Assembly: GCF_024623785.1 (NCBI RefSeq)
Contig: NZ_JANKBZ010000007.1
Location: forward strand, 344,220 to 408,219
Length of the DNA stretch: 64,000 nucleotides
Reading direction: 5' to 3'
DNA from: Archangium lipolyticum
GTDB taxonomy: Bacteria; Myxococcota; Myxococcia; Myxococcales; Myxococcaceae
Of the stretch, positions 16,788 through 26,261 are shown one piece after another. A program made the translations under genes and the position numbers. The notes beneath the pieces are model-generated. The model worked only from the letters and a program-made list of their open reading frames with translations, made no database searches and was not told the DNA's origin. Each line of letters begins with the position of its first letter. Within the stretch, counting starts at the first letter, position 1.

Positions 16788-19016
16788 ATGTCTCTCAAGA
16801 CACGGTGGCTCGCAAGCATGTTGGGGGTCGTGCTTGCTGGGACAGTCATCACCACGCTCATCAGCTCCAGCATCAGCTTCTATGTGGCCGCGAGGACCGC
16901 CTCCGCGTGGTTGGGCGGCACCCAGAAGAACGTGCACGCCTCCATCCACCAGCAGATCTTCACGCGGCTCGAGGTGCAGGCCCGGCTCCTGGCGGGGCAT
17001 CCCGTGCTCGTGGACGCCATCTCGACCGGGCGGTCCTCGGAGCTCCACTCCCGGATGGACTCGCTCGTGAAGCTTCCGGAGGGGGATTTCTGGGCCGTGG
17101 TGGGTGAGAGCGGCACGGTGCTCGCCACCAGTCTGCCCGGCTGCCAGCTGGAGGGAGCGGGGGGATGGCCGCCGCCCGGGGCCGCGCCCGCGCGGTCATT
17201 CGTGATGTGCGGCCGGGTCCCGGCGTTCGCCGTCACGACCGCGGTGGGGACGGAGGCCGGTGCCCGGAGCTGGCTCGTCCTGGGCTTCCTGATGAGCGAT
17301 GCCTACGTGGATCTCGTCTTCACCGCCACGGGGGTGGAGGTGACACTCCTCGACCGGCAGGGGCTGCTCACCAGCTCCTTTCACGACACCGAGGGCAAGC
17401 GCATCACTCCTGGCCTCGGAGCGGTTCCCCCCGAGGCCTTGTGGAGCGCCGAGCCCCACATCGGGAAGTTCGTGCTCGAGGTTCCGCGCTACCGGGGTTA
17501 CTTCGGGGTCGTGCCGCCACTCGAGCCGGGAAACGCCTCCCTGCCGTGTTTCGTGCTCTCCCTCCCCCTGCTGCCCGAGGAACCAGGGATTCCGGTCAGG
17601 CTCGTGCTCACCAACGCCAGGACTGTCTCGGAGAGCGGTGCGGTCTACAGCACGGTGATCATGATCACCTGCGGCCTGCTGTTGCTGCCGCTCCTGGGGG
17701 TCGTCGTGTGGCGGCTCGTCACCGGCTTCGTGCGGCCCATCTCGCGGCTCGGGAAGATGGCGGCCCGGGTGGCGGAGGGCGACCTGGAGTCCGTGCTCCC
17801 CGTGTCGAGCCAGGACGAGCTGGGCCAGCTCACCCGGGACTTCAATGACATGGTGCGCAAGCTGCGGGAGACCCATCGCCGGCTCATGCATACGGAGAAG
17901 ATGGCCGCCGTCGGCCAGCTCGCGGCGGGCGTGGGGCATGAGATCAACAACCCGCTCGCCTATGTCACCGCCAACATCGGCTTCGCGACGGAGGCGCTGT
18001 CGTCCCTGCCGCCGGACCTGCCTCCCGACGTGGTCCTGGAGCTGCGCGAGGTCTCCCAGGTGCTGAATGAAGCGCAGGACGGAGCCAGACGGGTCGCCCG
18101 GATCGTCCGGGACCTGCGCACCTTCGCCCGCGACGACAAGGACGAAGAGAAGCAGGTGTTGAGGGTCCGCCAGGTCGTCGAGGCGGCGTTGAAGTTCGCG
18201 TCCACCACCCTGAGGTACCGGGCGCGCGTCACCTGGGACTTCCAGGAGACGGCCCGGGTGGAGGCCAACGAGGCCCGGCTGGTCCAGGTCTTCATCAACC
18301 TGCTCGTCAACGCGGCCCAGGCCATCCCCGAGGGGCATGCGGACGAGAATGAGATCCGTGTCACCACGGCCATGGAGGAGGGCGGCTTCGTGGTGGTGGA
18401 GGTGAGCGACACCGGGAAGGGGATGGGGCCGGAAGTGCTCGAGCACCTCTTCGAGCCCTTCTTCACCACCAAGCCCATGGGCGAGGGCACGGGCCTGGGG
18501 CTGTCCATCTCCCGCAACATCATCGAGGGGCTCGGAGGAAGCCTCACGGTCCGGAGCACGCCAGGAAAGGGCAGTACCTTCCGTGTCACCCTGCCCGCGG
18601 CCCGGCGGGAGTCCACGGCGAGCCAGTCGAAGCCCCGGGCTCCTGTCACCGGACAGAAGGGCGGCTGTGTCCTCGTGGTGGACGACGAGCCGCTCGTCGG
18701 AGCCTCGGCGCAGCGAATCCTGCGGTCCTTGTGTGACGTGGTCGTCGTCACCAGCTGCCGGGAGGCCCTCGCGCTGGTGGAGGCGGGGCGGCGGTTCGAT
18801 CTCGTGCTGTGCGACCTGATGATGCCGCAGATGACGGGCATGGAGCTGCACGAGGAGCTCTCGCGCCGTGCCCCGGACGTCGCCGCCAGGATGCTCTTCC
18901 TGACCGGCGGAGCCTTCACGCCGGACGCGCAGCGGTTCCTCTCGAAACGGCGGTGGCTCGAGAAGCCCATCGACAACGAGGCCCTCCGGACCTGCGTCGC
19001 CGAGTGGCTGCGGTAG
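16788..19016 (+). CDS. Membrane hybrid histidine kinase with HAMP and C-terminal receiver
   Basis: A 742-residue sensor kinase. A membrane helix at about 10-30 is followed by a periplasmic sensing region (about 31-285), a second helix (TVIMITCGLLLLPLLGVVV), a HAMP domain (RPISRLGKMAARVAEGDL), HisKA with phospho-His about 384 in GVGHEINNP, HATPase (NLLVNAAQAIPEG, GTGLGLSIS) and a receiver with phospho-Asp about 676 in LCDLMMPQM. The kinase core and terminal receiver closely resemble those of the divergent kinase at 13907-15907, including LTGGAFTPDA in the receivers. This points to gene duplication. The ligand is unknown. Confidence 0.94.
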   Translation: MSLKTRWLASMLGVVLAGTVITTLISSSISFYVAARTASAWLGGTQKNVHASIHQQIFTRLEVQARLLAGHPVLVDAISTGRSSELHSRMDSLVKLPEGDFWAVVGESGTVLATSLPGCQLEGAGGWPPPGAAPARSFVMCGRVPAFAVTTAVGTEAGARSWLVLGFLMSDAYVDLVFTATGVEVTLLDRQGLLTSSFHDTEGKRITPGLGAVPPEALWSAEPHIGKFVLEVPRYRGYFGVVPPLEPGNASLPCFVLSLPLLPEEPGIPVRLVLTNARTVSESGAVYSTVIMITCGLLLLPLLGVVVWRLVTGFVRPISRLGKMAARVAEGDLESVLPVSSQDELGQLTRDFNDMVRKLRETHRRLMHTEKMAAVGQLAAGVGHEINNPLAYVTANIGFATEALSSLPPDLPPDVVLELREVSQVLNEAQDGARRVARIVRDLRTFARDDKDEEKQVLRVRQVVEAALKFASTTLRYRARVTWDFQETARVEANEARLVQVFINLLVNAAQAIPEGHADENEIRVTTAMEEGGFVVVEVSDTGKGMGPEVLEHLFEPFFTTKPMGEGTGLGLSISRNIIEGLGGSLTVRSTPGKGSTFRVTLPAARRESTASQSKPRAPVTGQKGGCVLVVDDEPLVGASAQRILRSLCDVVVVTSCREALALVEAGRRFDLVLCDLMMPQMTGMELHEELSRRAPDVAARMLFLTGGAFTPDAQRFLSKRRWLEKPIDNEALRTCVAEWLR

Positions 19017-19171
19017 TCACCGCGGGCCTTCCGCGAACCTCGGGGCACGGGAGGGCCGGGCTCACCTGCTCGCTCGCTCAGCGGGACCCGGGCCGCGTCA
19101 CATCCACCGGGGTGGCACTCCATCCATGCGCTTGACGTTCCACGCTCGGGTGGGACCCACCAGGTGCATTC

Positions 19172-21139
19172 ATGTGTTCATCTCACGACCAGATCGTCTC
19201 CTGTGCCATCTATCCCGCCATCGGCATCGCCCGGGTCGGCAGCTCGTTGACCGAGCACTTTCTCGGCCCGGAGGTGCCCGGTGCCAGACCTCCCCCGGAT
19301 ATGCGCTTCAAGGATGAGGAAGGGCGCATCAAGCGGCAGGCCGCGCGCTTTCGCATCTATGGCTTCGACGCCCAGGGGCGGGTGGTGAAGGAGCTCACCG
19401 CGGATGAGGCGCAGATCGAATGGCGCGTCCACCTGGCCAACCGCAAGGCTGCCTGGTACGAGTTCCACAACGCGATGGACCTCGGGCCGCTGGCCCTGCA
19501 GGCCCCCCGGCGCAACGCCAACTTCCCGCTTCCCCGCGAGGTGCTCACCATCGATCCGGGGTCTCGGGCCATCAGCGGCGCCAACACGCAGGGTCCTGGC
19601 TTCCACTTCGACAGCGGCATGTTCGTGAATCGCCAGGTGTACCTGGGCGAGCTGCGCACGGACGACAAGGGCCGGCTCCTGGTGCTGGGTGGGCGTGGCC
19701 AGTCGGGCGCGTCCGATGGCTCCAATCCCACCACCTTCGCCAACAACAACAACTGGTTCGACGACACCTCGGATGGGCCGGTGCGCGCGACGGTGCGGCT
19801 CGGCGACCGGACCCTGGAGGCGGAGCCCGCGATGGTCGTGGTCGCGCCGCCCAACTACGGCCCGGGCCTCTACGGGGTGGTCACCATGTACGACGTGGTG
19901 CTGGACCTCCACACCCGTCTGGGCAACCTCCCTCCCGCGCCGGAGCAGCCCTCGTTCTGGCGCGACATCTTCCCCATCTTCGAGCGGATGGTGAACCTGG
20001 GGCACGTCAACCGGGGCATCTTCACCCTCTTCGGGACCGGCTCCCCGAGCGACCTGCTGGCTCCGGCGCTGCTCGCGAAGCTCGCGGATCCCTCGGATGC
20101 GTCGGCGCCCGAGCGCCAGCGCCTGTTCCGCTGGTTCAGGGATCCGGACTCCACCGTCGAGCAGCAGGCCTACCTGCCTCCCTTCTATGGGGATGCCTTC
20201 GGCGAATTCCAGGGCGTGCCGGGCACCGGCCTGTCGGTGACGCGGACCCAGTATGCGATGCTGCGCGCGTGGGCGGACGGCCGCTTCACCCATGACCCGA
20301 AGGAGCGCGCCTGCCCGTCCGCTTCCTTCGAGGCGATCCCCCTGGACGACCAGCCGCACGCGCTCGATCGGGCCAACCTGGAGGACTGCCTCGGAGGCCC
20401 CTTCCACCCGGGGATCGAGCTGACCTGGACGCTCCGCCTCCCGAGGATGTGGCGCAAGCCCTTCCGGCTCAACGTCCTGCCCGAGGGCCTTCCGGTGAAG
20501 ATGGACTACGGCGAGGTGCTGACCCCCGAGGTCGCGCTCGGGCCCGGAGGCCCGCACGAGGAGAGTGGTCCCGGGACGCTCACCCGGTTCATGGGGGTGC
20601 CCTGGCAGACGGACGAGGCGAGCTGCCTGGCGGGTTACGAGCTCGGCACCTACCTGCCCATTCCCAGCTTCTGGGCGGCACGGGTTCCCAACCAGGTCCT
20701 GCCGGAGACCGCGTACCAGCGCCTCATGAAGGAATCGCTGTCGATCGCCCAGCGGCACAAGCACCTCAACAACCGGCCCGACTGGCTGCGCCACCTGTCG
20801 GATCAGTACCTGGATCGCATCAGCAACATGGTCTTCCTGTGGGATCGGGTGGGCATCGCCGCCGAGCGGCCGGGGCCCGGGGACTTCGCGAAGGTGGAGC
20901 TGCCGGAGCGCCTCTGGGTGGAGACGGAGATCGGACCGGAGCTGACGGCCAACGACGCGACCTTCACCATGACCCTCGTCGCCGAGGGCGATGCGCAGCC
21001 GGGCATCCCCGCGCCGGTGCCGCTGGCGCTCGTGGCCAGGGCCGCCATCGCCGCCCCGCCCGCGGCCGCCCCGACGGCTCGCGCGGCCGCTCCGGAGAAG
21101 ACCCATGGCCGCATCGTCGCCAGACGCGACCAGCACTGA
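19172..21139 (+). CDS. LodA/GoxA-like CTQ-dependent amino-acid oxidase
   Basis: A 655-residue protein beginning with the family signature YPAIGIARVGSS and showing the long LodA-type fold. It includes TYGVV-like blocks and the late segment VPWQTDEASC ... PSFWAARVPNQV. Known members (lysine and glycine oxidases) make a cysteine tryptophylquinone cofactor and release hydrogen peroxide, and several are antibacterial. Candidate cofactor residues are Cys about 485 and Trp about 478 or 501. Their spacing differs from the characterised lysine oxidase as I recall it, so they need an alignment. There is no signal peptide. The 3' end overlaps the LodB-like gene by 35 bases, and the pairing strongly supports the call. 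Substrate unknown. Confidence 0.85.
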   Translation: MCSSHDQIVSCAIYPAIGIARVGSSLTEHFLGPEVPGARPPPDMRFKDEEGRIKRQAARFRIYGFDAQGRVVKELTADEAQIEWRVHLANRKAAWYEFHNAMDLGPLALQAPRRNANFPLPREVLTIDPGSRAISGANTQGPGFHFDSGMFVNRQVYLGELRTDDKGRLLVLGGRGQSGASDGSNPTTFANNNNWFDDTSDGPVRATVRLGDRTLEAEPAMVVVAPPNYGPGLYGVVTMYDVVLDLHTRLGNLPPAPEQPSFWRDIFPIFERMVNLGHVNRGIFTLFGTGSPSDLLAPALLAKLADPSDASAPERQRLFRWFRDPDSTVEQQAYLPPFYGDAFGEFQGVPGTGLSVTRTQYAMLRAWADGRFTHDPKERACPSASFEAIPLDDQPHALDRANLEDCLGGPFHPGIELTWTLRLPRMWRKPFRLNVLPEGLPVKMDYGEVLTPEVALGPGGPHEESGPGTLTRFMGVPWQTDEASCLAGYELGTYLPIPSFWAARVPNQVLPETAYQRLMKESLSIAQRHKHLNNRPDWLRHLSDQYLDRISNMVFLWDRVGIAAERPGPGDFAKVELPERLWVETEIGPELTANDATFTMTLVAEGDAQPGIPAPVPLALVARAAIAAPPAAAPTARAAAPEKTHGRIVARRDQH

Positions 21140-22232
21140 GCCGCGAGGGCACGCGCGTCTCCCGAGGGTCCTCATCGCCGGAGGAGGCCCGGGGGGCGCG
21201 GCCACGGCCATCGCGCTGGCGGCCCATGGCATCCAGGCGTTGGTGCTCGAACGGGCCGAGCGCCCCCGGTCCAAGCCGGGGGAGTGTCTCTCTCCTGGCT
21301 TCAAGCCGCTGCTGGTCCGTCTGGGATTGTCGGACCTCTTCGAGCAGGGAACGCACCGGCCCTTCACGGGCATGGCCTCCGCCTGGGAGCGGGCCGAACC
21401 GGTGGAGCGCAACCTGCTCTTCGAGGTGAGCGGTGAGGGCTGGCTGCTCGACCGCGCCGCCTTCGAGGCCCGGCTGGCCGAGGTCGCGCGGGCCCGAGGC
21501 GCGCTCTGGCGTCAGGGGGACCGGGTGGCGGGGGTCACCCGGAGCGGGGACGGCCGATGGCGGGTCTCGGTGGAGGGCGAGCGGGGGAGGTTCGAGGTCG
21601 ACACCGACTTCATCGTCGATGCGACGGGACGTGCCGCGGCGGTCGCGCGGATGCTCGGAGTGGAGCGCCAGCGGTTCGACGGGCTCGTCGGAAGTTGGGG
21701 GCTCCTGGAGCCCATCGGCGGTGCTCCGCCGCCCGCCGCGAGCCCCATCCACATCGAGGCGATGCGCAATGGCTGGTGGTACGTCGCCCGGCTTCCGGAT
21801 GGGCGCTTCTCCGCCGTGCTGTTCGCGGACCGGGCCGTGCTCGAGCCGGAGGCGTTCCTGGCGGCCCTGGGGGAGGCTCCGCATGCGCTGGCCCTGCTCG
21901 GTGGACGCGCCTTCCGTCTCTCCGGGCCGCCCACGGCGCACCCGGCGCACAGCTCGCGGCTGGAGCGGGCCTGTGGCCCCGGATGGTTCGCCGTCGGGGA
22001 CGCGGCGGCGTCCTTCGATCCCCTGTCGTCCTATGGCATCGGCTCGGCGCTCGGGACCGGGTTCTATGCCGCCCAGGCCCTCGTCTCGGCCTGGGCGGGG
22101 GAGTCCTCGAGCCTCGATGCCTACCGCTACCTCATCGACAGCCGATACCCGCACTACCTCGACACCCTGGGCGAGCGGTACCGGGCCGTCACCCGGTGGC
22201 CGGGCGCGCCCTTCTGGGAAAAGAGGCGATGA
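21105..22232 (+). CDS. LodB-like FAD-dependent maturase/oxidoreductase
   Basis: A 375-residue flavoprotein with the dinucleotide fold VLIAGGGPGGAATAIALAAHGI at its N-terminus, the VDATGR motif in mid-protein and the late FAD motif FAVGDAAASFDPLSSYGIGSAL. This is the architecture of tryptophan-halogenase/geranylgeranyl-reductase-type monooxygenases, to which LodB belongs. In known pairs LodB is needed to form the quinone cofactor of LodA. The ATG at 21105 lies inside the end of the lodA-like gene, which suggests coupled translation. Confidence 0.85.
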   Translation: MAASSPDATSTEPRGHARLPRVLIAGGGPGGAATAIALAAHGIQALVLERAERPRSKPGECLSPGFKPLLVRLGLSDLFEQGTHRPFTGMASAWERAEPVERNLLFEVSGEGWLLDRAAFEARLAEVARARGALWRQGDRVAGVTRSGDGRWRVSVEGERGRFEVDTDFIVDATGRAAAVARMLGVERQRFDGLVGSWGLLEPIGGAPPPAASPIHIEAMRNGWWYVARLPDGRFSAVLFADRAVLEPEAFLAALGEAPHALALLGGRAFRLSGPPTAHPAHSSRLERACGPGWFAVGDAAASFDPLSSYGIGSALGTGFYAAQALVSAWAGESSSLDAYRYLIDSRYPHYLDTLGERYRAVTRWPGAPFWEKRR

Positions 22233-22256
22233 CGTGCTCTGACGTGGAGGCGCTCC

Positions 22257-23489
22257 TCACTCGCCAAAGACTTCCACCTCGTAGATGGAATACCCATACC
22301 CCGTGCTTCGCCGGGTCCCGTGAATCCTCAGGAACCGGCCAGTGGCGGAGAGCCCGGTGTGCTCATCCAGGCCACCATCTCCAGACACCACCGTGGAGAC
22401 GGGGGTCCAGGTGGCGGCATCGTTGGAGACCTGGAGCTGGTAGTCCTTGCCGTAGGCCGCCTCCCACTGGATGCGCACGCGGGTGAACTTCTTCGAGGCG
22501 CCAAAATCGAGCAGGAGGTACTGGGGATCGGAGAAGGCGCTGCTCCACCGGGTGCTCAGGCTTCCGTCGATGGCCTTCTCCGGACCCGTGCCGCTGTTCT
22601 CCGCGGACGAGGACATGGCCAGCACGGGCGTCAGCCGGCCCGTCTGCGCGCCAGCGGCGGGCAGGCTGACGTACAGCTGCCCCAGCTCCGTCAGCTGCCC
22701 CGAGGCGCCGAGCAGGTTGATGTTGGGAATCTGGTTGTTGCGGCCGGAGAACCACGCGTAACGGAAGACAGCGGGCTCGTTCTCCAGATAGGTGACCGCG
22801 TCGGTCATGTATTTCTTCTGCACGGCCAGGGTGATCTGATCGTGCGGCATGTCTCCGCAGGCGAACTCGGTCAGCCAGATGGGCTTGTTGTACTTCTTGA
22901 ACCGGCCGATGTACCACTGGAGGGCCGGGAGATCGCAGGCGTACCAGTGCACGGCGATGTAATCGACCTTGCAGTTGGTGCAGGCGGCGAAGAACGCATC
23001 CAGATAGGTGACCGGGTCGGAATAGGTCACGCCTCCCTCCGACACGCAGTCCCCGCAGTAGTTGACCGCGGGGGACACCAGCTTCAGGTTCCGGCGGCGC
23101 GCCACCTCTTCCAGGACGGGCCAGCGGGCCGCGGCCTGGCTGGGCGTCATGTTGGCCTGGGAGCGGAAGTTGGGCTCGTTGAAGCCCAGCAGGTACTCGG
23201 CTCCGGCGGGGATGGCGGCGGCCAGTTGATCCGCGTTCGGCGTGCCTCCCCAGACCATGGGCATGAAGGAGACGCCCACGGACGAGTAGACGCTGGCGGC
23301 TCCCGCCTCGGGAGTGGGGGACCAGTTGTACCACCAGCTCATGCCCTTGGAGAGGGCCTTCATGTCCTCCGCGGAATGGTAGCCATAGCTGATGCCTCTC
23401 TTGGTGCTCCGGGTCTGGGCCTGGGCCGGTTGCCAGGCGAGAACCACCAACAGCAGGGCGGAGAATCCAGCTCGAAGGATGCTGTGCAT
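22257..23489 (-). CDS. Secreted GH128-like glycoside hydrolase with F5/8-type carbohydrate-binding domain
   Basis: A 410-residue protein with a signal peptide (LLLVVLAWQPAQAQ). The catalytic core is the Asl1/GH128 type of (beta/alpha)8 barrel: YNWSPTPE near the start, acid/base Glu about 105 in LLGFNEPN and nucleophile Glu about 208 in PIWLTEFACG. Four closely spaced Cys (NYCGDCVS, AACTNC) suggest disulfides. Residues about 290-410 form a discoidin/CBM32-like beta-sandwich (ENSGTGPEKAIDGSLSTRWSS). Family members cut beta-1,3-glucans, so fungal or algal wall polysaccharide is a likely target. It is divergent from pbpC. Confidence 0.88.
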   Translation of the reverse strand: MHSILRAGFSALLLVVLAWQPAQAQTRSTKRGISYGYHSAEDMKALSKGMSWWYNWSPTPEAGAASVYSSVGVSFMPMVWGGTPNADQLAAAIPAGAEYLLGFNEPNFRSQANMTPSQAAARWPVLEEVARRRNLKLVSPAVNYCGDCVSEGGVTYSDPVTYLDAFFAACTNCKVDYIAVHWYACDLPALQWYIGRFKKYNKPIWLTEFACGDMPHDQITLAVQKKYMTDAVTYLENEPAVFRYAWFSGRNNQIPNINLLGASGQLTELGQLYVSLPAAGAQTGRLTPVLAMSSSAENSGTGPEKAIDGSLSTRWSSAFSDPQYLLLDFGASKKFTRVRIQWEAAYGKDYQLQVSNDAATWTPVSTVVSGDGGLDEHTGLSATGRFLRIHGTRRSTGYGYSIYEVEVFGE

Positions 23490-23599
23490 TGTCTTGATTT
23501 GCTTTCGGGGGTCTGGGTTTCACGTCGCGACACGCGGGGACGGCGGCGACGCGTCTCCTGGCGTAGCATGAAATCGCTTTCAAACTGAATACCGCCTTA

Positions 23600-23616
23600 T
23601 TCCAGGATTGTTGGAA
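23600..23616. promoter_or_regulatory. Candidate operator between glycosidase and pbpC
   Basis: TTCCA-N7-TGGAA inverted repeat in an A/T-richer patch, 111 bases upstream of the glycosidase start and 78 bases upstream of pbpC. The symmetry and position suggest a regulator site, but nothing identifies the protein. Confidence 0.25.
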
Positions 23617-23693
23617 AATGCGGTGGATGACAGTCGCACGCCCGGCCCGGACAGGGGCGGAGCTGATACCGTGGAGGTGGTTCTCCAGCTCCC

Positions 23694-26063
23694 ATGCCGT
23701 CACTCCGTCTCTCCAGGAAGAGGCTCCTCCACGGAGGCCTCGTCCTCCTGTCCCTCGTTCTCGCCGCCCTCGCCGCGGCATGGCTCATCCCACTGCCCGC
23801 GCGCCTCTCCTCGCCGCATTCGGTGGTGGTGGAGTACCGGGACGGCATGCCGGCGCACGTCTTCCTGGCGCCGGACGAGCGGTGGCGGGTGCCCACGGTG
23901 CTGGACGAGGTGGACCCGGCATATGTCCAGGCGTTGCTGGCACTGGAGGACAAGCGCTTCCACTGGCACGGCGGGGTGGATCCGCTCGCCATCGTCCGCG
24001 CGGCGGTGACGAACGTGTCGCGGGGACGGCGGGTGTCCGGGGCCTCCACGCTGACCATGCAGCTCGTGCGGGTGTTGGAGCCGAGGCCTCGCACGTTCAC
24101 CTCCAAGCTCATCGAGTCCTTCCGGGCGGCGCAGTTGGAGCTGTGGCTGTCCAAGGAGGAGATCCTCTCGGCGTACCTTCAGTTCGTGCCCTACGGGAGG
24201 AACGTGGAGGGGGTGGAGGCGGCGGCGCTGGCGTACTTCGGGCACCGGGCGACGCACCTGAGCCCGGCGGAGATGGCGACACTGCTGGCGGTGCCGCAGA
24301 ACCCCAACCGGCGCTTCCCCTCGCCGGAGAACGCGGCGCGGCTGAAGGTGGCGCGGGACGACGTGGCGCAGCGGCTCTTCGACGCGGGGGCGCTGCCGCT
24401 GGGGCCGGCGGGGGCGCGGGTGACGGCGGAGGCCGCGCTGGCCGAGGTCCGGGCCACGCGGGTGCCGGAGCTGCTCACCCCCTTCCCGCGCGAGGCCCCC
24501 CACGCGGCGGTGTGGCTGCGGGCACAGCGGCCGGGACGGGCGCGGCTGCGCACCACATTGGACGCGGGCGCGCAGCGGCTCGTGGAGCGGGTGATGCGGG
24601 ACGCCGTTCCGGAGCTGGGCGCCAGGGGCATCCACAACGGGTCGGCGGTGGTGGTGGACCGCGAGCGCGCGGAGGTGATCGCGCTGGTGGGCAACCTCGA
24701 CTTCTTCGACAGGGAACACGGCGGACAGCTCGTCGGCTTCGCCACGACGCGCTCGCCGGGCTCGGCGCTCAAGCCGCTCATCTACGCGCTGGCCATCGAC
24801 CAGGGCCTGGCGGGGCCGGAGCAGCTGGTGGCGGACGTCCCCGCCGCGTACGGCACCTATGCTCCGCGCAACTTCGACGGGCGCTTCCAGGGGCTGGTGC
24901 GGCTGGAGGACGCGCTCTCGCAGTCGCTCAACATGCCCTTCGTGAAGCTGCTCCAGCGGATCGGCGTGGAGCATTTCCTGGGAGTGTTGCGGCAGGCGGG
25001 GACGACGAGCCTGCAACCGGATCCAGGACACTACGGGCTCTCGGCGGCGGTGGGGGGCATCGAGCTCACGCCGCTGGAGGTGGCGGGCGTCTACCTGGCC
25101 ATCGCCAACGACGGTCGCGCGCGTCCGCTGAAGCTGCTGGAGGAGGGGCAGCCCGAGCCGGGTGCCCAGGTGCTCTTCTCCCCGGGAGCGGCATGGCTCA
25201 CCCGGCGCGCGCTGTCGCTGAAGGACCGGCCGGACTTCCCGGCGCGCCGCAAGCTGACGGGACTGCCGTCCCGGGTGCACTGGAAGACGGGGACGAGCTT
25301 CGGCCACCGGGACGCGTGGGCGGCGGGTTCGGGGCCCCGGCACACCGCGGTGGTGTGGTTGGGCAACTTCGACAACACCCCCAGCGTGCACCTGGTGGGA
25401 GCGGACGCCTCGGGGCCGCTCCTCTTCGACATCCTGGAGGCACTGGGGCCCAGGGGGCGGCTCGAGGACGCGGACGCGGTGGTGCCCTCGGAGCTCACCC
25501 AGATGGAGGTGTGCGCCTACTCGGGCCACCTGCCCACGGAGGCGTGCACGCAGCGGCGCATGGTGTTCGCCAGGCGCAGCCACGTGCCCACCGAGTCCTG
25601 CCCCTACCACCAGCGGGTGGAGGTGGACGTGAAGACGGGGTTGGCGGTGAGCCCCTCGTGCCGGGCCGGGCGGCTGACGGAGTCTCGCGTGTATCTCTCC
25701 TGGCCGGCGAGCATCCGGCGCTGGTTGGTGGATCAGCACCGGCTGCTGCCCCAGCCTCCCTCCTACGCCCCCGGCTGCGAGCCCGGAGGCGCGCTGCGGG
25801 CGCCGGAGATCATCTCCCCCGGACAGGGGCAGGTGTCACTCCTCATTCCGGGGGTGGCGGCGGATCAGCAGGAGGTGCCGCTGGAGGCCGAGGCCGAGGG
25901 AGATCGGCAGCTGACGTGGTTCGTGGACGGGGCCTTCCTGGCCTCGGCGAAGGCGGACGAGCGGGTGTGGTGGGCGCCCTCGCCGGGCACGCACGAGATT
26001 CTCGTCTCGGATGACCGGGGGCTCAGCGCGCGCCGGACGTTGGTGGTGCGCGAGCGGCGCTGA
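23694..26063 (+). CDS. pbpC: Penicillin-binding protein 1C
   Basis: A 789-residue bifunctional peptidoglycan synthase. A membrane anchor (about 10-33) is followed by a glycosyltransferase domain (catalytic Glu about 85 in LEDKRFHWHGG, then GASTLTMQLVR). The transpeptidase domain has the nucleophile Ser about 357 in SALKP, the SQSLN motif and KTGTS at about 531. The C-terminal BiPBP_C beta domain (about 695-785, RAPEIISPGQG, LTWFVDGAFLAS) identifies the PBP1C class. In many Gram-negatives pbpC adjoins an alpha-2-macroglobulin gene and the pair is thought to guard and repair the envelope. Here they are apart but on the same strand. Confidence 0.95.
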   Translation: MPSLRLSRKRLLHGGLVLLSLVLAALAAAWLIPLPARLSSPHSVVVEYRDGMPAHVFLAPDERWRVPTVLDEVDPAYVQALLALEDKRFHWHGGVDPLAIVRAAVTNVSRGRRVSGASTLTMQLVRVLEPRPRTFTSKLIESFRAAQLELWLSKEEILSAYLQFVPYGRNVEGVEAAALAYFGHRATHLSPAEMATLLAVPQNPNRRFPSPENAARLKVARDDVAQRLFDAGALPLGPAGARVTAEAALAEVRATRVPELLTPFPREAPHAAVWLRAQRPGRARLRTTLDAGAQRLVERVMRDAVPELGARGIHNGSAVVVDRERAEVIALVGNLDFFDREHGGQLVGFATTRSPGSALKPLIYALAIDQGLAGPEQLVADVPAAYGTYAPRNFDGRFQGLVRLEDALSQSLNMPFVKLLQRIGVEHFLGVLRQAGTTSLQPDPGHYGLSAAVGGIELTPLEVAGVYLAIANDGRARPLKLLEEGQPEPGAQVLFSPGAAWLTRRALSLKDRPDFPARRKLTGLPSRVHWKTGTSFGHRDAWAAGSGPRHTAVVWLGNFDNTPSVHLVGADASGPLLFDILEALGPRGRLEDADAVVPSELTQMEVCAYSGHLPTEACTQRRMVFARRSHVPTESCPYHQRVEVDVKTGLAVSPSCRAGRLTESRVYLSWPASIRRWLVDQHRLLPQPPSYAPGCEPGGALRAPEIISPGQGQVSLLIPGVAADQQEVPLEAEAEGDRQLTWFVDGAFLASAKADERVWWAPSPGTHEILVSDDRGLSARRTLVVRERR

Positions 26064-26261
26064 GCCTCACGTTCCATCGAAGCGCGGTGAAGAACAGGGC
26101 GGACACCAGGTGGGCGTACATGGCTTCCATTGTCCCTCCCGACTCTGACGGGAAGTCCCTGGCGTTCCGCCCCTTACCCGGCTGCCTGGCGTCTGCGTCT
26201 CCTGTTGCGCCTCTCTTCCATGCTTACCCTCGGAGCGGAGCACCCACCCGAGGTCCGTTCG

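Noticed and set aside
16700..16790. Possible sigma-54 promoter (TGGCAATGG region) before the membrane kinase
   Set aside because: The GG/GC spacing does not fit the -24/-12 rule, so I do not report it as a promoter.
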